Source: Bdellovibrionales bacterium (GTDB lineage: Bacteria > Bdellovibrionota > Bdellovibrionia > Bdellovibrionales > UBA1609). Taken from it: 7,357 nucleotides of DNA. The notes under the pieces are model-generated. The model did no database searches. It was given only the letters and a program-made list of their open reading frames with translations, and had not been told where the DNA came from. Shown here piece by piece: positions 1 to 5,447 of this stretch (position 1 is its first letter; each line of letters starts with the position of its first letter). The stretch is taken from positions 1-7,357 of the forward strand of contig JAGRAA010000325.1 in assembly GCA_020435185.1 (NCBI GenBank), in the 5' to 3' direction. A program made the translations under genes and the position numbers.

Positions 1-93
1 CGGATTTTTGACAGAATTCTTTAAAAATTGAAAAAAAAAATGAAGTTATAAATGCATCATATATGCTTCAGAAAGAGCGTGAAACAAGGGGAG

Positions 94-125
94 TTTCTAT
101 ATTTTTTTCAAAAAAATTATAGAAA
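94..125. repeat. AT-rich perfect-arm palindrome downstream of the PilZ gene
   Basis: TTTCTATA (94-101) is the exact reverse complement of TATAGAAA (118-125). Inside these arms T7 (102-108) faces A7 (110-116) around a single C, with one unpaired T at 117. This gives a nearly continuous 15-bp AT-only hairpin on either strand. GGAGTTT (90-96) can alternatively pair with AAACTCC (134-140). It lies just past the candidate terminator and may support transcript ending or 3'-end protection, but it lacks the GC-rich stem of a classic terminator. Bases 1-89 beyond it hold no gene I can support. Confidence 0.5.
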
Positions 126-129
126 ATAC

Positions 130-155
130 AAAAAAACTCCTCTTAGAGTGAGAGT
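130..155 (-). terminator. Candidate intrinsic terminator after the PilZ gene
   Basis: Read on the minus strand, about 40 bases past the PilZ stop, the RNA can form ACUC + CUC paired with GAG + GAGU around a UAA loop, with a three-base UCA bulge on the 5' side. Seven U residues follow immediately (the A-run at 130-136 on the plus strand). The stem is short and bulged, so termination strength is uncertain. It is the only hairpin with a U-tract that I can see downstream of the minus-strand gene block. Confidence 0.42.
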
Positions 156-192
156 AAATTACAGGGGAATAATAATCTTTTATGGGAATAAA

Positions 193-591
193 CTAGAGAA
201 CATTGTCAAAGGAATGAGCTCCTGAAGGAAGCAAGTCTATTAGACACTCCCTCCAGTACTCAGGAATATTTTGACTAAATTGAAATCCGATATGAAAAAT
301 ACCGTTACCTCTATGTTCAGTTCTTGCAATACTGCCGTCCAAATCAATATTCATTTGGGGGATAAAAAAAGCAATTTCTTGACCTATGAGATGATCTAAA
401 TTGAGCGTTCCTTTTAAATCTTCTGTCAAAAAATCCTTTCGATGTATTTCTATCAAAAGCCCACTTGATGAGGCATTTATGACAGATCCTGTTTCAGCGA
501 TAACAATGTAATGAGACATAGAAGTGATCTCACAAACTTCAATAAGTGAGACGGGTTTTCTTTTGCCTTTTCTTTTTTTACTCTTTTTCAT
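193..591 (-). CDS. PilZ-domain protein, probable c-di-GMP binder
   Basis: A 132-aa protein that is essentially one PilZ domain. Two features match the ligand-binding signature. An RxxxR motif sits at R7-R11 inside a strongly basic N-terminal tail, and an N/D-x-S-x-x-G motif sits at N39-A-S41-S-S-G44, 28 residues later. A terminal IGFQF strand near residue 100 is also typical of the PilZ barrel. There is no signal peptide, membrane segment or second domain, so it is probably a cytoplasmic single-domain c-di-GMP receptor acting by contact with a partner. The ATG at 591 has an upstream AGGAA about nine bases away, supporting this start. A 131-bp gap separates it from nadA, so it may have its own promoter, although I see no convincing -35/-10 pair. 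The target process is unknown; motility, surface behaviour or predation are the usual contexts in this group and are inference only. Confidence 0.84.
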   Translation of the reverse strand: MKKSKKRKGKRKPVSLIEVCEITSMSHYIVIAETGSVINASSSGLLIEIHRKDFLTEDLKGTLNLDHLIGQEIAFFIPQMNIDLDGSIARTEHRGNGIFHIGFQFSQNIPEYWRECLIDLLPSGAHSFDNVL

Positions 592-722
592 ACATACAAT
601 TCCTGTATATTACTTCTCGGATAGGCTAGACCAAAGTTAAGCTTTTTTTGAATAATCGAGATTTTGAAAGTCCATAAAACAAGAGCAAAAAGATCACAAA
701 TATTTAAAATTACTTATAAAAT

Positions 723-1694
723 TTAATTTGTTGCAGGTCTGTAGGTGAACTTTTCTGGCCATTCTACGGCGTGACCGGCTGTGATTTTCATCATTCGATC
801 CAATGGTATTTTGGCGTGCTTTATGGTTTTTGCGGAGAGGTGAATTTGAGGCTCTAGTGATTTAAGAGCATCTCTGATTTTTTCTAGAGTATTTAATTTC
901 ATGTAAGGGCAATCATTACAGGCGCAAGAACTTTCAAAGGGTGCTTGCAGCAAGATAGCCTCTGGGTTTTCTTTTTTCATTTGATGAAAAATTCCCGTTT
1001 CAGTAGCGACTATAAATTTTTGTGTAGATTTATTTTCTTTTACTTCTTTTATCAATCGTGAAGTAGATCCAATGATGTCGGCATATTGTAAAACAGAATC
1101 CATACACTCGGGATGAGCTAAGACTAGGGCATCAGGATTTTTTTCTTTAAGAAGAAATAATTTTTTCGCTGAAAATAAAACGTGAACCTCACAGCTTCCG
1201 GGCCAAAACTTCATTTTTCTGTTGAGTTTCTTAGCTAGATATTTCCCTAAGTTTTCGTCAGGTCCAAACAGGATTTCTCTGTCTTCAGGGATACTTTTGA
1301 CAATGGTTTCAGCATTGCTAGAGGTACAAATGACATCAGAAATTCCTTTTACGGCAGCGCTGCTGTTGACATAGGTCATAGAAATACCTTTTGGGTTTTC
1401 TAATCTCCATTTAAGATATTGATCAAAAGGACTATGATCCACTAATGAACAACCGGCCTTTGTATCTGGTACCAAAACGGTTTTTTCAGGTGAAAGTATC
1501 TTTACGCTTTCACCCATAAAGTACACTCCGGCTAATAAAATAACTTTATGTGGTAATTTTTGGCTCACCTGAGCAAGATAAAGACTGTCTCCCACGTGAT
1601 CAGCAATATCTTGAATATCGCCGGTTTCGTAAAAGTGGGCGAGGATGACTGCATCTTTTTCTTTTTTGAGTTCGTTAATTTCAGTTTGAATCAT
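723..1694 (-). CDS. nadA: Quinolinate synthase NadA
   Basis: NadA condenses iminoaspartate (from NadB) with dihydroxyacetone phosphate to make quinolinate, the first committed pyridine of de novo NAD synthesis. It is a cytoplasmic [4Fe-4S] enzyme. The 323-aa length fits the compact form of the family (about 300-350 aa). Visible signatures are AHFY at 19-22 (usually AHxY), DIADHVGDSL at 29-38, YVNSSA at 108-113, DVICTSSNA at 120-128, GPDENLG at 144-150 and HPEC at 194-197. The three expected cluster cysteines are C82 (KAGC), C168 (GSC) and C262 (in CACNDCPYM); C257 and C259 give the extra cysteines of the C-x(1-2)-C-x2-C group seen in proteobacterial enzymes. The start follows mglA by 48 bp and has only a weak AAGG about 14 bases upstream, so it may be translated less well than its neighbours. 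No nadB or nadC is in this window. Assignment is secure. Confidence 0.97.
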   Translation of the reverse strand: MIQTEINELKKEKDAVILAHFYETGDIQDIADHVGDSLYLAQVSQKLPHKVILLAGVYFMGESVKILSPEKTVLVPDTKAGCSLVDHSPFDQYLKWRLENPKGISMTYVNSSAAVKGISDVICTSSNAETIVKSIPEDREILFGPDENLGKYLAKKLNRKMKFWPGSCEVHVLFSAKKLFLLKEKNPDALVLAHPECMDSVLQYADIIGSTSRLIKEVKENKSTQKFIVATETGIFHQMKKENPEAILLQAPFESSCACNDCPYMKLNTLEKIRDALKSLEPQIHLSAKTIKHAKIPLDRMMKITAGHAVEWPEKFTYRPATN

Positions 1695-1742
1695 CGCTTG
1701 GGTATACGCCTTGCCTAAAGTGTAATCAAATGAAAAATGGTT

Positions 1743-2336
1743 TTAAGCTAAGGCTCCACCTTTTAGGATCGTTACGATGGATTTAGATGTAGTGATAAAA
1801 GACTCCATCACCCCTTTTCCTTCGTGAGCTGTCCCTTCGAAGTCAGGAGAATTATATTTATTGAGTTCGGTTCTTAAGTCTGAAATAGGGAGAGCCGAAG
1901 GTAGGTCTCTTTTGTTGTATTGAAGGACTAGCGGAATCTCGTTGATGTCATAACCCTGTTGTTCTAGGTTTTTTTCTAAGTTCTTAAAGGATTGAATATT
2001 TTCTTCCATTCTTTCTTCTTGTGAGTCAGCAACAAAGATAACACCATCTAAACCCTTTAAGATCAGCTTTCTAGAGGCATCATAGACCACCTGGCCCGGG
2101 ACCGTGTATAGGTGGAATCGAGTTTTAAAGTCACGAATGGTGCCCACTTCTAAGGGATAAAAATCAAAAAACATTGTTCTTTCAACAGCAGTGGGAAGTG
2201 TATGCATTTCAGACTTATCTTGGGATTGGGTCTTATGATAGATCCATTGCATATTGGTTGTTTTTCCTCCAAGAGAGGGGCCGTAATAAACAATCTTACA
2301 ATGAATTTCTTTTGCGTTATAATTGATAAATGACAT
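1743..2336 (-). CDS. mglA: MglA-type Ras-like polarity GTPase
   Basis: A 197-aa small GTPase closely resembling Myxococcus xanthus MglA, the switch that sets front-rear polarity for gliding and type IV pili. The Bdellovibrio homologue is reported to influence prey invasion and pili. Visible motifs are the Walker A loop at G19-T26 (GPSLGGKT), switch 1 with R53-T54 before FFDF, TVPGQ at 78-82 in place of the DxxG of Ras, VADSQ at 102-106 and NKRD at 141-144 for guanine recognition. R53 and Q82 match the two residues known to complete the Myxococcus active site, so GTP hydrolysis should be possible. The P-loop has Ser21 where, from memory, M. xanthus has Gly. Its ATG directly follows the recR stop (TAAATG), and an AGGAT lies about a dozen bases upstream inside recR. 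No mglB (GTPase-activating partner) is adjacent. Protein is cytoplasmic with no lipidation signal seen. Confidence 0.96.
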   Translation of the reverse strand: MSFINYNAKEIHCKIVYYGPSLGGKTTNMQWIYHKTQSQDKSEMHTLPTAVERTMFFDFYPLEVGTIRDFKTRFHLYTVPGQVVYDASRKLILKGLDGVIFVADSQEERMEENIQSFKNLEKNLEQQGYDINEIPLVLQYNKRDLPSALPISDLRTELNKYNSPDFEGTAHEGKGVMESFITTSKSIVTILKGGALA

Positions 2337-2957
2337 TTATAAGCTAATCCTGTTTTCTAATGCGCGTCCAAGCGTTCTGTTATCAATATAATCTATATCT
2401 CCCCCAATGGGAACACCATGAGCAATACGAGATATTTTAACTCCCTTTTCTTTCAAGATTTTAGCAAGGTACAGTACGGTTGTGTCACCCTCTAAATCTG
2501 CATCAAGAGCAAAAATTACTTCTTTAATGGCTGGTGCCTCATCATTTAAGCCCATTCTTATGCGCTTAAGCAGAGGTTCAATGGTTAAATCTTCAGGTTC
2601 AACGCCATCCAGGGGTGATATTGCTCCATGCAAGACATGGTAGCGTCCACGAAATGCCCCAGAGGAGTCTATTCGAGAGATATCTCCAGGTTCTTCCACA
2701 ATACATAAAACAGAATCGTCTCTTTCAGGGTTACTGCAGTAGTGGCAAAGATCTAAATTTTCTGTGTAAGTAAAGCATTGAGGACATTGGCGAACTTTTT
2801 CTGGCAATTGACGCACAGCCTCGCTTAAAGCCTCTGTATAGTCAGCAGGCGATTTTAATATGTGATAAGCTAATCTTTGAGCTGTTTTGGGGCCAATTCC
2901 CGGAAGTCTGGCCAATTCAAAAACTAGTTTTTCGAAGCTGGGCATATGATGAATCAT
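2337..2957 (-). CDS. recR: Recombination mediator RecR
   Basis: RecR works with RecF/RecO to load RecA on SSB-coated gaps and forms a ring-shaped DNA clamp. The 206-aa length is normal (E. coli about 200). Domain order is standard: helix-hairpin-helix with LPGIGPKTAQRLA at 18-30, zinc finger cysteines C58, C61, C71 and C74, a Toprim domain beginning near VLCIVEEPGDI at about residue 83, and a C-terminal segment ending with IPIG-type GVPIGGDIDYID and LGRALENR. The start is the ATG overlapping the ybaB stop as TAATG. It places LPG at residue 18, as in E. coli and Bacillus, and has an AGG about ten bases upstream; a second ATG at codon 5 has no ribosome site. Conserved dnaX-ybaB-recR synteny supports the call. 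Confidence 0.97.
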   Translation of the reverse strand: MIHHMPSFEKLVFELARLPGIGPKTAQRLAYHILKSPADYTEALSEAVRQLPEKVRQCPQCFTYTENLDLCHYCSNPERDDSVLCIVEEPGDISRIDSSGAFRGRYHVLHGAISPLDGVEPEDLTIEPLLKRIRMGLNDEAPAIKEVIFALDADLEGDTTVLYLAKILKEKGVKISRIAHGVPIGGDIDYIDNRTLGRALENRISL

Positions 2958-3286
2958 TAGAACATACCTGGAATACCCAGTCCTCCAGTAATTTTAGACA
3001 TTTCTTTTTCGCTGGTTTCTTTAGCTGTTTTTATAGCTTCATTGGTTGCTGTTAAAATCATATCTTGAAGCATTTCTTTTTCTTCTGGGCTCATGACCTC
3101 TTCGTTGATTTCTACTTTTGAGATAAAGTATTCTCCGTTGACAATAACTTTAACGGCTCCTCCGCCGGAACTTCCTTCGTATTCTCTTTGGGCTAATTCA
3201 TCTTGTAGTTTCTTCATTCTATTCTGCATTTGATTGGCTTGCTTCATGAGTTGTTGCATGCCACCACCGCCTTTAAAGCCTTTCAT
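2957..3286 (-). CDS. ybaB: YbaB/EbfC-family nucleoid-associated protein
   Basis: A 109-aa protein with the features of the YbaB/EbfC family. It has a Gly-rich N-terminus (KGGGGM), a Met/Gln/Lys-rich long helix at about 10-40 (MQQLMKQANQMQNRMKKLQDE), a GGGAVKV strand turn at about 42-48, a central sheet, and a second helix ending in a Gly-rich tail (GGLGIPGMF). The family forms dimers that bind DNA with little or modest sequence preference and coat the nucleoid; an exact job here cannot be read from sequence. Its start overlaps the dnaX stop as ATGA and is preceded by AGAGGAG at good spacing, the clearest ribosome site of the block. It sits between dnaX and recR as in many bacteria. Confidence 0.95.
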   Translation of the reverse strand: MKGFKGGGGMQQLMKQANQMQNRMKKLQDELAQREYEGSSGGGAVKVIVNGEYFISKVEINEEVMSPEEKEMLQDMILTATNEAIKTAKETSEKEMSKITGGLGIPGMF

Positions 3287-5097
3287 GAGTTCTCCTCTTT
3301 ACTGGTTAGTGCTTGATTTTTTGAAGGCTGAATCTTTCGAATAGCCATAATTTCTGTTTTAAAAAGTTCGTTGGTTTTTTGAATAACAGGATGTGCTTCA
3401 ACTTGTTGTTGAATTTCACTTTGTTGCTTTTGTTTTTTTTCTAGTTCTAATGCCTTTGGTGTTTGTGGAGACTCCTCTTTTTGATGAGCCTTCTCTATTT
3501 GTAGAGAATATCCTGGTCCCCAGAAAGTGTTTAAATAATTTAAAATCTTTCTTTGAAATTGAGGATCAATTAATTTTTCGTAAATAAAACCTAGTTTCAC
3601 AGGAACGGCGAGAGTGATAATGTTATTCTCTAATTTTTTTACGTAAGTATTTTCTAATTGACTGGCCACAATAGGATTTACATTCTTTATTTTTTGCACC
3701 AAAGCATGCCACTGATTGGTAGGTGTTGTTGAAGAGGTGGACTCTTCAACGGTAGGTTTTACTGAGGAAGAACGTTCTCCTGTTGTGGACTTTGTTAAAG
3801 AAGAGGGTGCCGCCTCTGTCAGGGTATTTGCTGGAGCTGCGTAATTAGGTAAGTTATCAGTGTTAGATAGGCCATTAGAGTTGTTAGTGAGTGTCTTATT
3901 TTGGCGAACTACGTCCTTAGGTTGCTCTATGGAGTTGTTTTTTTTGCTTTCAATAGGTGCAGCATTTGTAGATGCGTTTATAAATTGACCCAAAGAAGCA
4001 ATTTTTGGAGCATGTAGCATTCTTAACAAGATCATTTCTAAGACGATATGGGGAGATTGTGATTTAGGAATATCGTCTCCTCCTTTTAAAGCCATATCAA
4101 AAAGCAAATGTATATCTTCATGGCTCATAGAAGAGCCTATTTTAAGAAGAGCTTGAATTTCTCCGTCGGGTAGGTCCACAATTTGAGGAGCACTTTCTTC
4201 AGTACTAATTTTTACAAGTAATAAATTTCTGATGGTTTCTAGTAAATCTTGAACAAAAACTTTAGGGTCATAACCTGCGGTAAAAATCTTTTCAATGGAT
4301 GCGAGTAAAACATCATTTTTTTTGTGAGCAATAGCTTCAAGAACCTCTAAGAGAACCTCTCTGTCGGTTAATCCGAGAACCTGGTTGACGGTATCTTGAG
4401 TGAGTTCGCCATCACTAAAGGTGATGACTTGATCTAATAAACTTTGAGAGTCTCTCATAGACCCTTCGCCTTGGCGAGCAATTACCCAAAGAGCATCTGA
4501 ATGAGCTTGAATTCCTTCTGCATCACAAATGGCTTTAAGATGCTCCGTGACCTTCTGTGTGGGAATTCTCCTAAAGTCAAATCGTTGGCAACGAGATAAT
4601 ATGGTATTTGGAATTTTATGAGCCTCTGTGGTGGCTAGTACAAAAATGACGTGTTCAGGTGGCTCTTCTAAGGTTTTTAAAAGAGCGTTAAAAGCACTTG
4701 TGGAAAGCATGTGAACTTCGTCTATGATGTAGACCTTATAAACTCCAGAAGAGGGCATGTAGCCAACGCTTTCTCTGAGTTCACGAATGGCCTCTACACC
4801 ATTATTACTGGCTCCATCGATTTCACTGACGTTAACATTGCTGCCTGAAGAGATCTCTGTGCAATCAGAGCATTGATTGCAAGGGATGAAGTCTTTTGCA
4901 TTGGGACAGCGTAGAGATTTTGCTAATACTCGTGCTGAAGAGGTTTTTCCTGTTCCTCGAGGACCAGTAAACAAAAGAGCATGTGGGAGGCGATTGTTTT
5001 TAAGAGCATTCAACAGGGTTTGGCTAATATGATCTTGGCCAATAATTTCGTTGAATTCCTTAGGTCGCCATTTACGTGCGATCACCTGGTAAGACAA
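3283..5097 (-). CDS. dnaX: DNA polymerase III subunit tau (clamp loader, DnaX)
   Basis: The ATPase of the replicative clamp loader; the long form (tau) also tethers the polymerase and helicase. It has 604 aa against 643 in E. coli. In order: Walker A GPRGTGKT at 45-52; zinc cysteines C64, C73, C76 and C79; Walker B DEVH at 126-129; sensor 1 around T156-T157; the arginine-finger SRC motif with R169; sensor 2 GSMRDS with R215; and the oligomerisation collar to about residue 370. A Ser/Thr/Asn-rich linker (about 372-460) leads to a tau-specific fold from about NQWHALVQ (461) to 540, then a Gln/Glu/Lys-rich tail. The N-terminus MSYQVIARKWRP is the canonical family start, so translation begins at a TTG codon (5097-5095) with GGGG about eight bases upstream; the nearby ATG is out of frame. 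It is the first coding gene after the SRP RNA. An A8 run at codons 385-387 could produce a short gamma form. Confidence 0.98.
   Translation of the reverse strand: MSYQVIARKWRPKEFNEIIGQDHISQTLLNALKNNRLPHALLFTGPRGTGKTSSARVLAKSLRCPNAKDFIPCNQCSDCTEISSGSNVNVSEIDGASNNGVEAIRELRESVGYMPSSGVYKVYIIDEVHMLSTSAFNALLKTLEEPPEHVIFVLATTEAHKIPNTILSRCQRFDFRRIPTQKVTEHLKAICDAEGIQAHSDALWVIARQGEGSMRDSQSLLDQVITFSDGELTQDTVNQVLGLTDREVLLEVLEAIAHKKNDVLLASIEKIFTAGYDPKVFVQDLLETIRNLLLVKISTEESAPQIVDLPDGEIQALLKIGSSMSHEDIHLLFDMALKGGDDIPKSQSPHIVLEMILLRMLHAPKIASLGQFINASTNAAPIESKKNNSIEQPKDVVRQNKTLTNNSNGLSNTDNLPNYAAPANTLTEAAPSSLTKSTTGERSSSVKPTVEESTSSTTPTNQWHALVQKIKNVNPIVASQLENTYVKKLENNIITLAVPVKLGFIYEKLIDPQFQRKILNYLNTFWGPGYSLQIEKAHQKEESPQTPKALELEKKQKQQSEIQQQVEAHPVIQKTNELFKTEIMAIRKIQPSKNQALTSKEENS
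3937..3945 (-). promoter_or_regulatory. Candidate dnaX slippery site for a gamma-like short product
   Basis: On the coding strand codons 384-387 read AGC AAA AAA AAC, so the heptamer A-AAA-AAC sits in the correct register for a -1 shift, inside a run of eight A. After a -1 slip the ribosome reads six codons (Q L H R A T) and meets TAA at 3919-3917, giving a product of about 393 aa. A shift to the +1 frame meets TAG at 3929-3927, giving about 389 aa. Both would end right after the collar domain, removing only the linker and tau domain, as E. coli gamma does. I see no strong upstream Shine-Dalgarno-like stimulator or downstream stem-loop. Transcriptional slippage on A8, as known for Thermus dnaX, is an alternative. 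The same gene has other A8 runs, so chance is possible. Confidence 0.4.
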
Positions 5098-5120
5098 TAT
5101 TTTTTCCCCATCAGAATTTT

Positions 5121-5141
5121 TTAAAGAGTTGGTCTCTTTAA
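5121..5141 (-). repeat. Hairpin in the SRP RNA-dnaX spacer
   Basis: An 8-bp perfect inverted repeat, TTAAAGAG (minus strand 5141-5134) with CTCTTTAA (5128-5121), encloses an ACCAA loop. It lies between the SRP RNA 3' end and the dnaX TTG start. On the minus strand it is followed by A residues rather than a U-tract, so it is not a standard intrinsic terminator for the SRP RNA. It could be a processing site or a structured dnaX leader; either role is inference. Confidence 0.45.
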
Positions 5142-5169
5142 GTTAAGTAATAAGTTAAATAATAAAGAA

Positions 5170-5267
5170 GTGTCGGGCGCCCCATATCACATAAGATTCA
5201 AGTTACCGTTGCTTCCTTCCGGACCTGGCGGGGTTCACAAGATTCGCTATTGTATGGGACCCGACAC
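5170..5267 (-). ncRNA. ffs: Small (4.5S-type) signal recognition particle RNA
   Basis: The minus strand carries the diagnostic SRP core CCAGGTCCGGAAGGAAGC (ending near 5211), with the GGAA tetraloop at 5220-5217 closed by CC/GG. The ends pair perfectly: GTGTCGGG at the 5' end (5267-5260) with CCCGACAC at the 3' end (5177-5170), followed inward by CCCATA with TATGGG. The 98-nt length fits the small bacterial class that lacks the Alu domain. The RNA binds Ffh and docks with FtsY for co-translational membrane targeting. Boundaries are set by the terminal stem and could be off by a few bases, since 5' and 3' processing is not visible. It lies 72 bp upstream of dnaX on the same strand, as scr does in Bacillus. 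Confidence 0.95.
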
Positions 5268-5340
5268 GGCTAACTTACTTGATGGAATAGACTTAGGACA
5301 GTTAAAGAAGAAAATGATGCGTCGCCACAACTCAGGGCTT

Positions 5341-5407
5341 ACTTTGGTGTCCATAGGGCTTTAAATAAGGCTATAATATTGTATTGACGCTCTATGGACA
5401 CCAAAGT
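5341..5407. repeat. 16-bp perfect inverted repeat in the divergent intergenic region
   Basis: ACTTTGGTGTCCATAG (5341-5356) is repeated exactly in inverted orientation as CTATGGACACCAAAGT (5392-5407). As RNA the pairing can extend inward through a G-U and two G-C pairs to 19 bp. The spacer (5357-5391) is AT-rich and holds a perfect TATAAT at 5372-5377, without a good -35 at the normal distance and without an extended -10 TG. The repeat lies between the start of the SRP RNA (minus strand) and the phosphoesterase (plus strand), 40 bp before the latter's ATG. It could be a paired operator, a leader hairpin, or a remnant of a small mobile palindrome. Bases 5268-5340 hold no gene I can support; the SRP RNA promoter should lie there, but I cannot place its boxes with confidence. 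Confidence 0.75.
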
Positions 5408-5447
5408 GTGTCCGTACCTATAGAAAGTGTAAGGTATTTCGTAATTT

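Noticed and set aside
8..13. TTGACA as a -35 box of a plus-strand promoter
   Set aside because: The expected -10 position is a pure A-run, and no gene with a supported start follows on the plus strand.
2943..2945. ATG at codon 5 as the recR start
   Set aside because: No ribosome site before it, and the upstream ATG gives the usual distance to the LPGIG motif and the TAATG overlap.
3393..3587. A 64-codon open frame on the plus strand inside dnaX
   Set aside because: It is antisense to the Gln/Glu/Lys-rich dnaX tail; the Phe/Leu/Val-rich translation is a by-product of that coding strand.
4313..4323. A second in-frame slippery heptamer (A-AAA-AAT) in dnaX, with an immediate -1 TGA stop
   Set aside because: A product of 261 aa would cut within the collar domain and not give a working gamma subunit; kept only as a caution that A8 runs arise by chance in this gene.
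5170..5364. A 64-codon open frame on the plus strand
   Set aside because: It lies antisense across the whole SRP RNA and the following spacer, and its codons are explained by the RNA stem sequence; no family resemblance or good ribosome site.
5372..5377. TATAAT as a confirmed promoter for the phosphoesterase
   Set aside because: No acceptable -35 at 16-18 bases and no extended -10; mentioned only inside the inverted-repeat entry.
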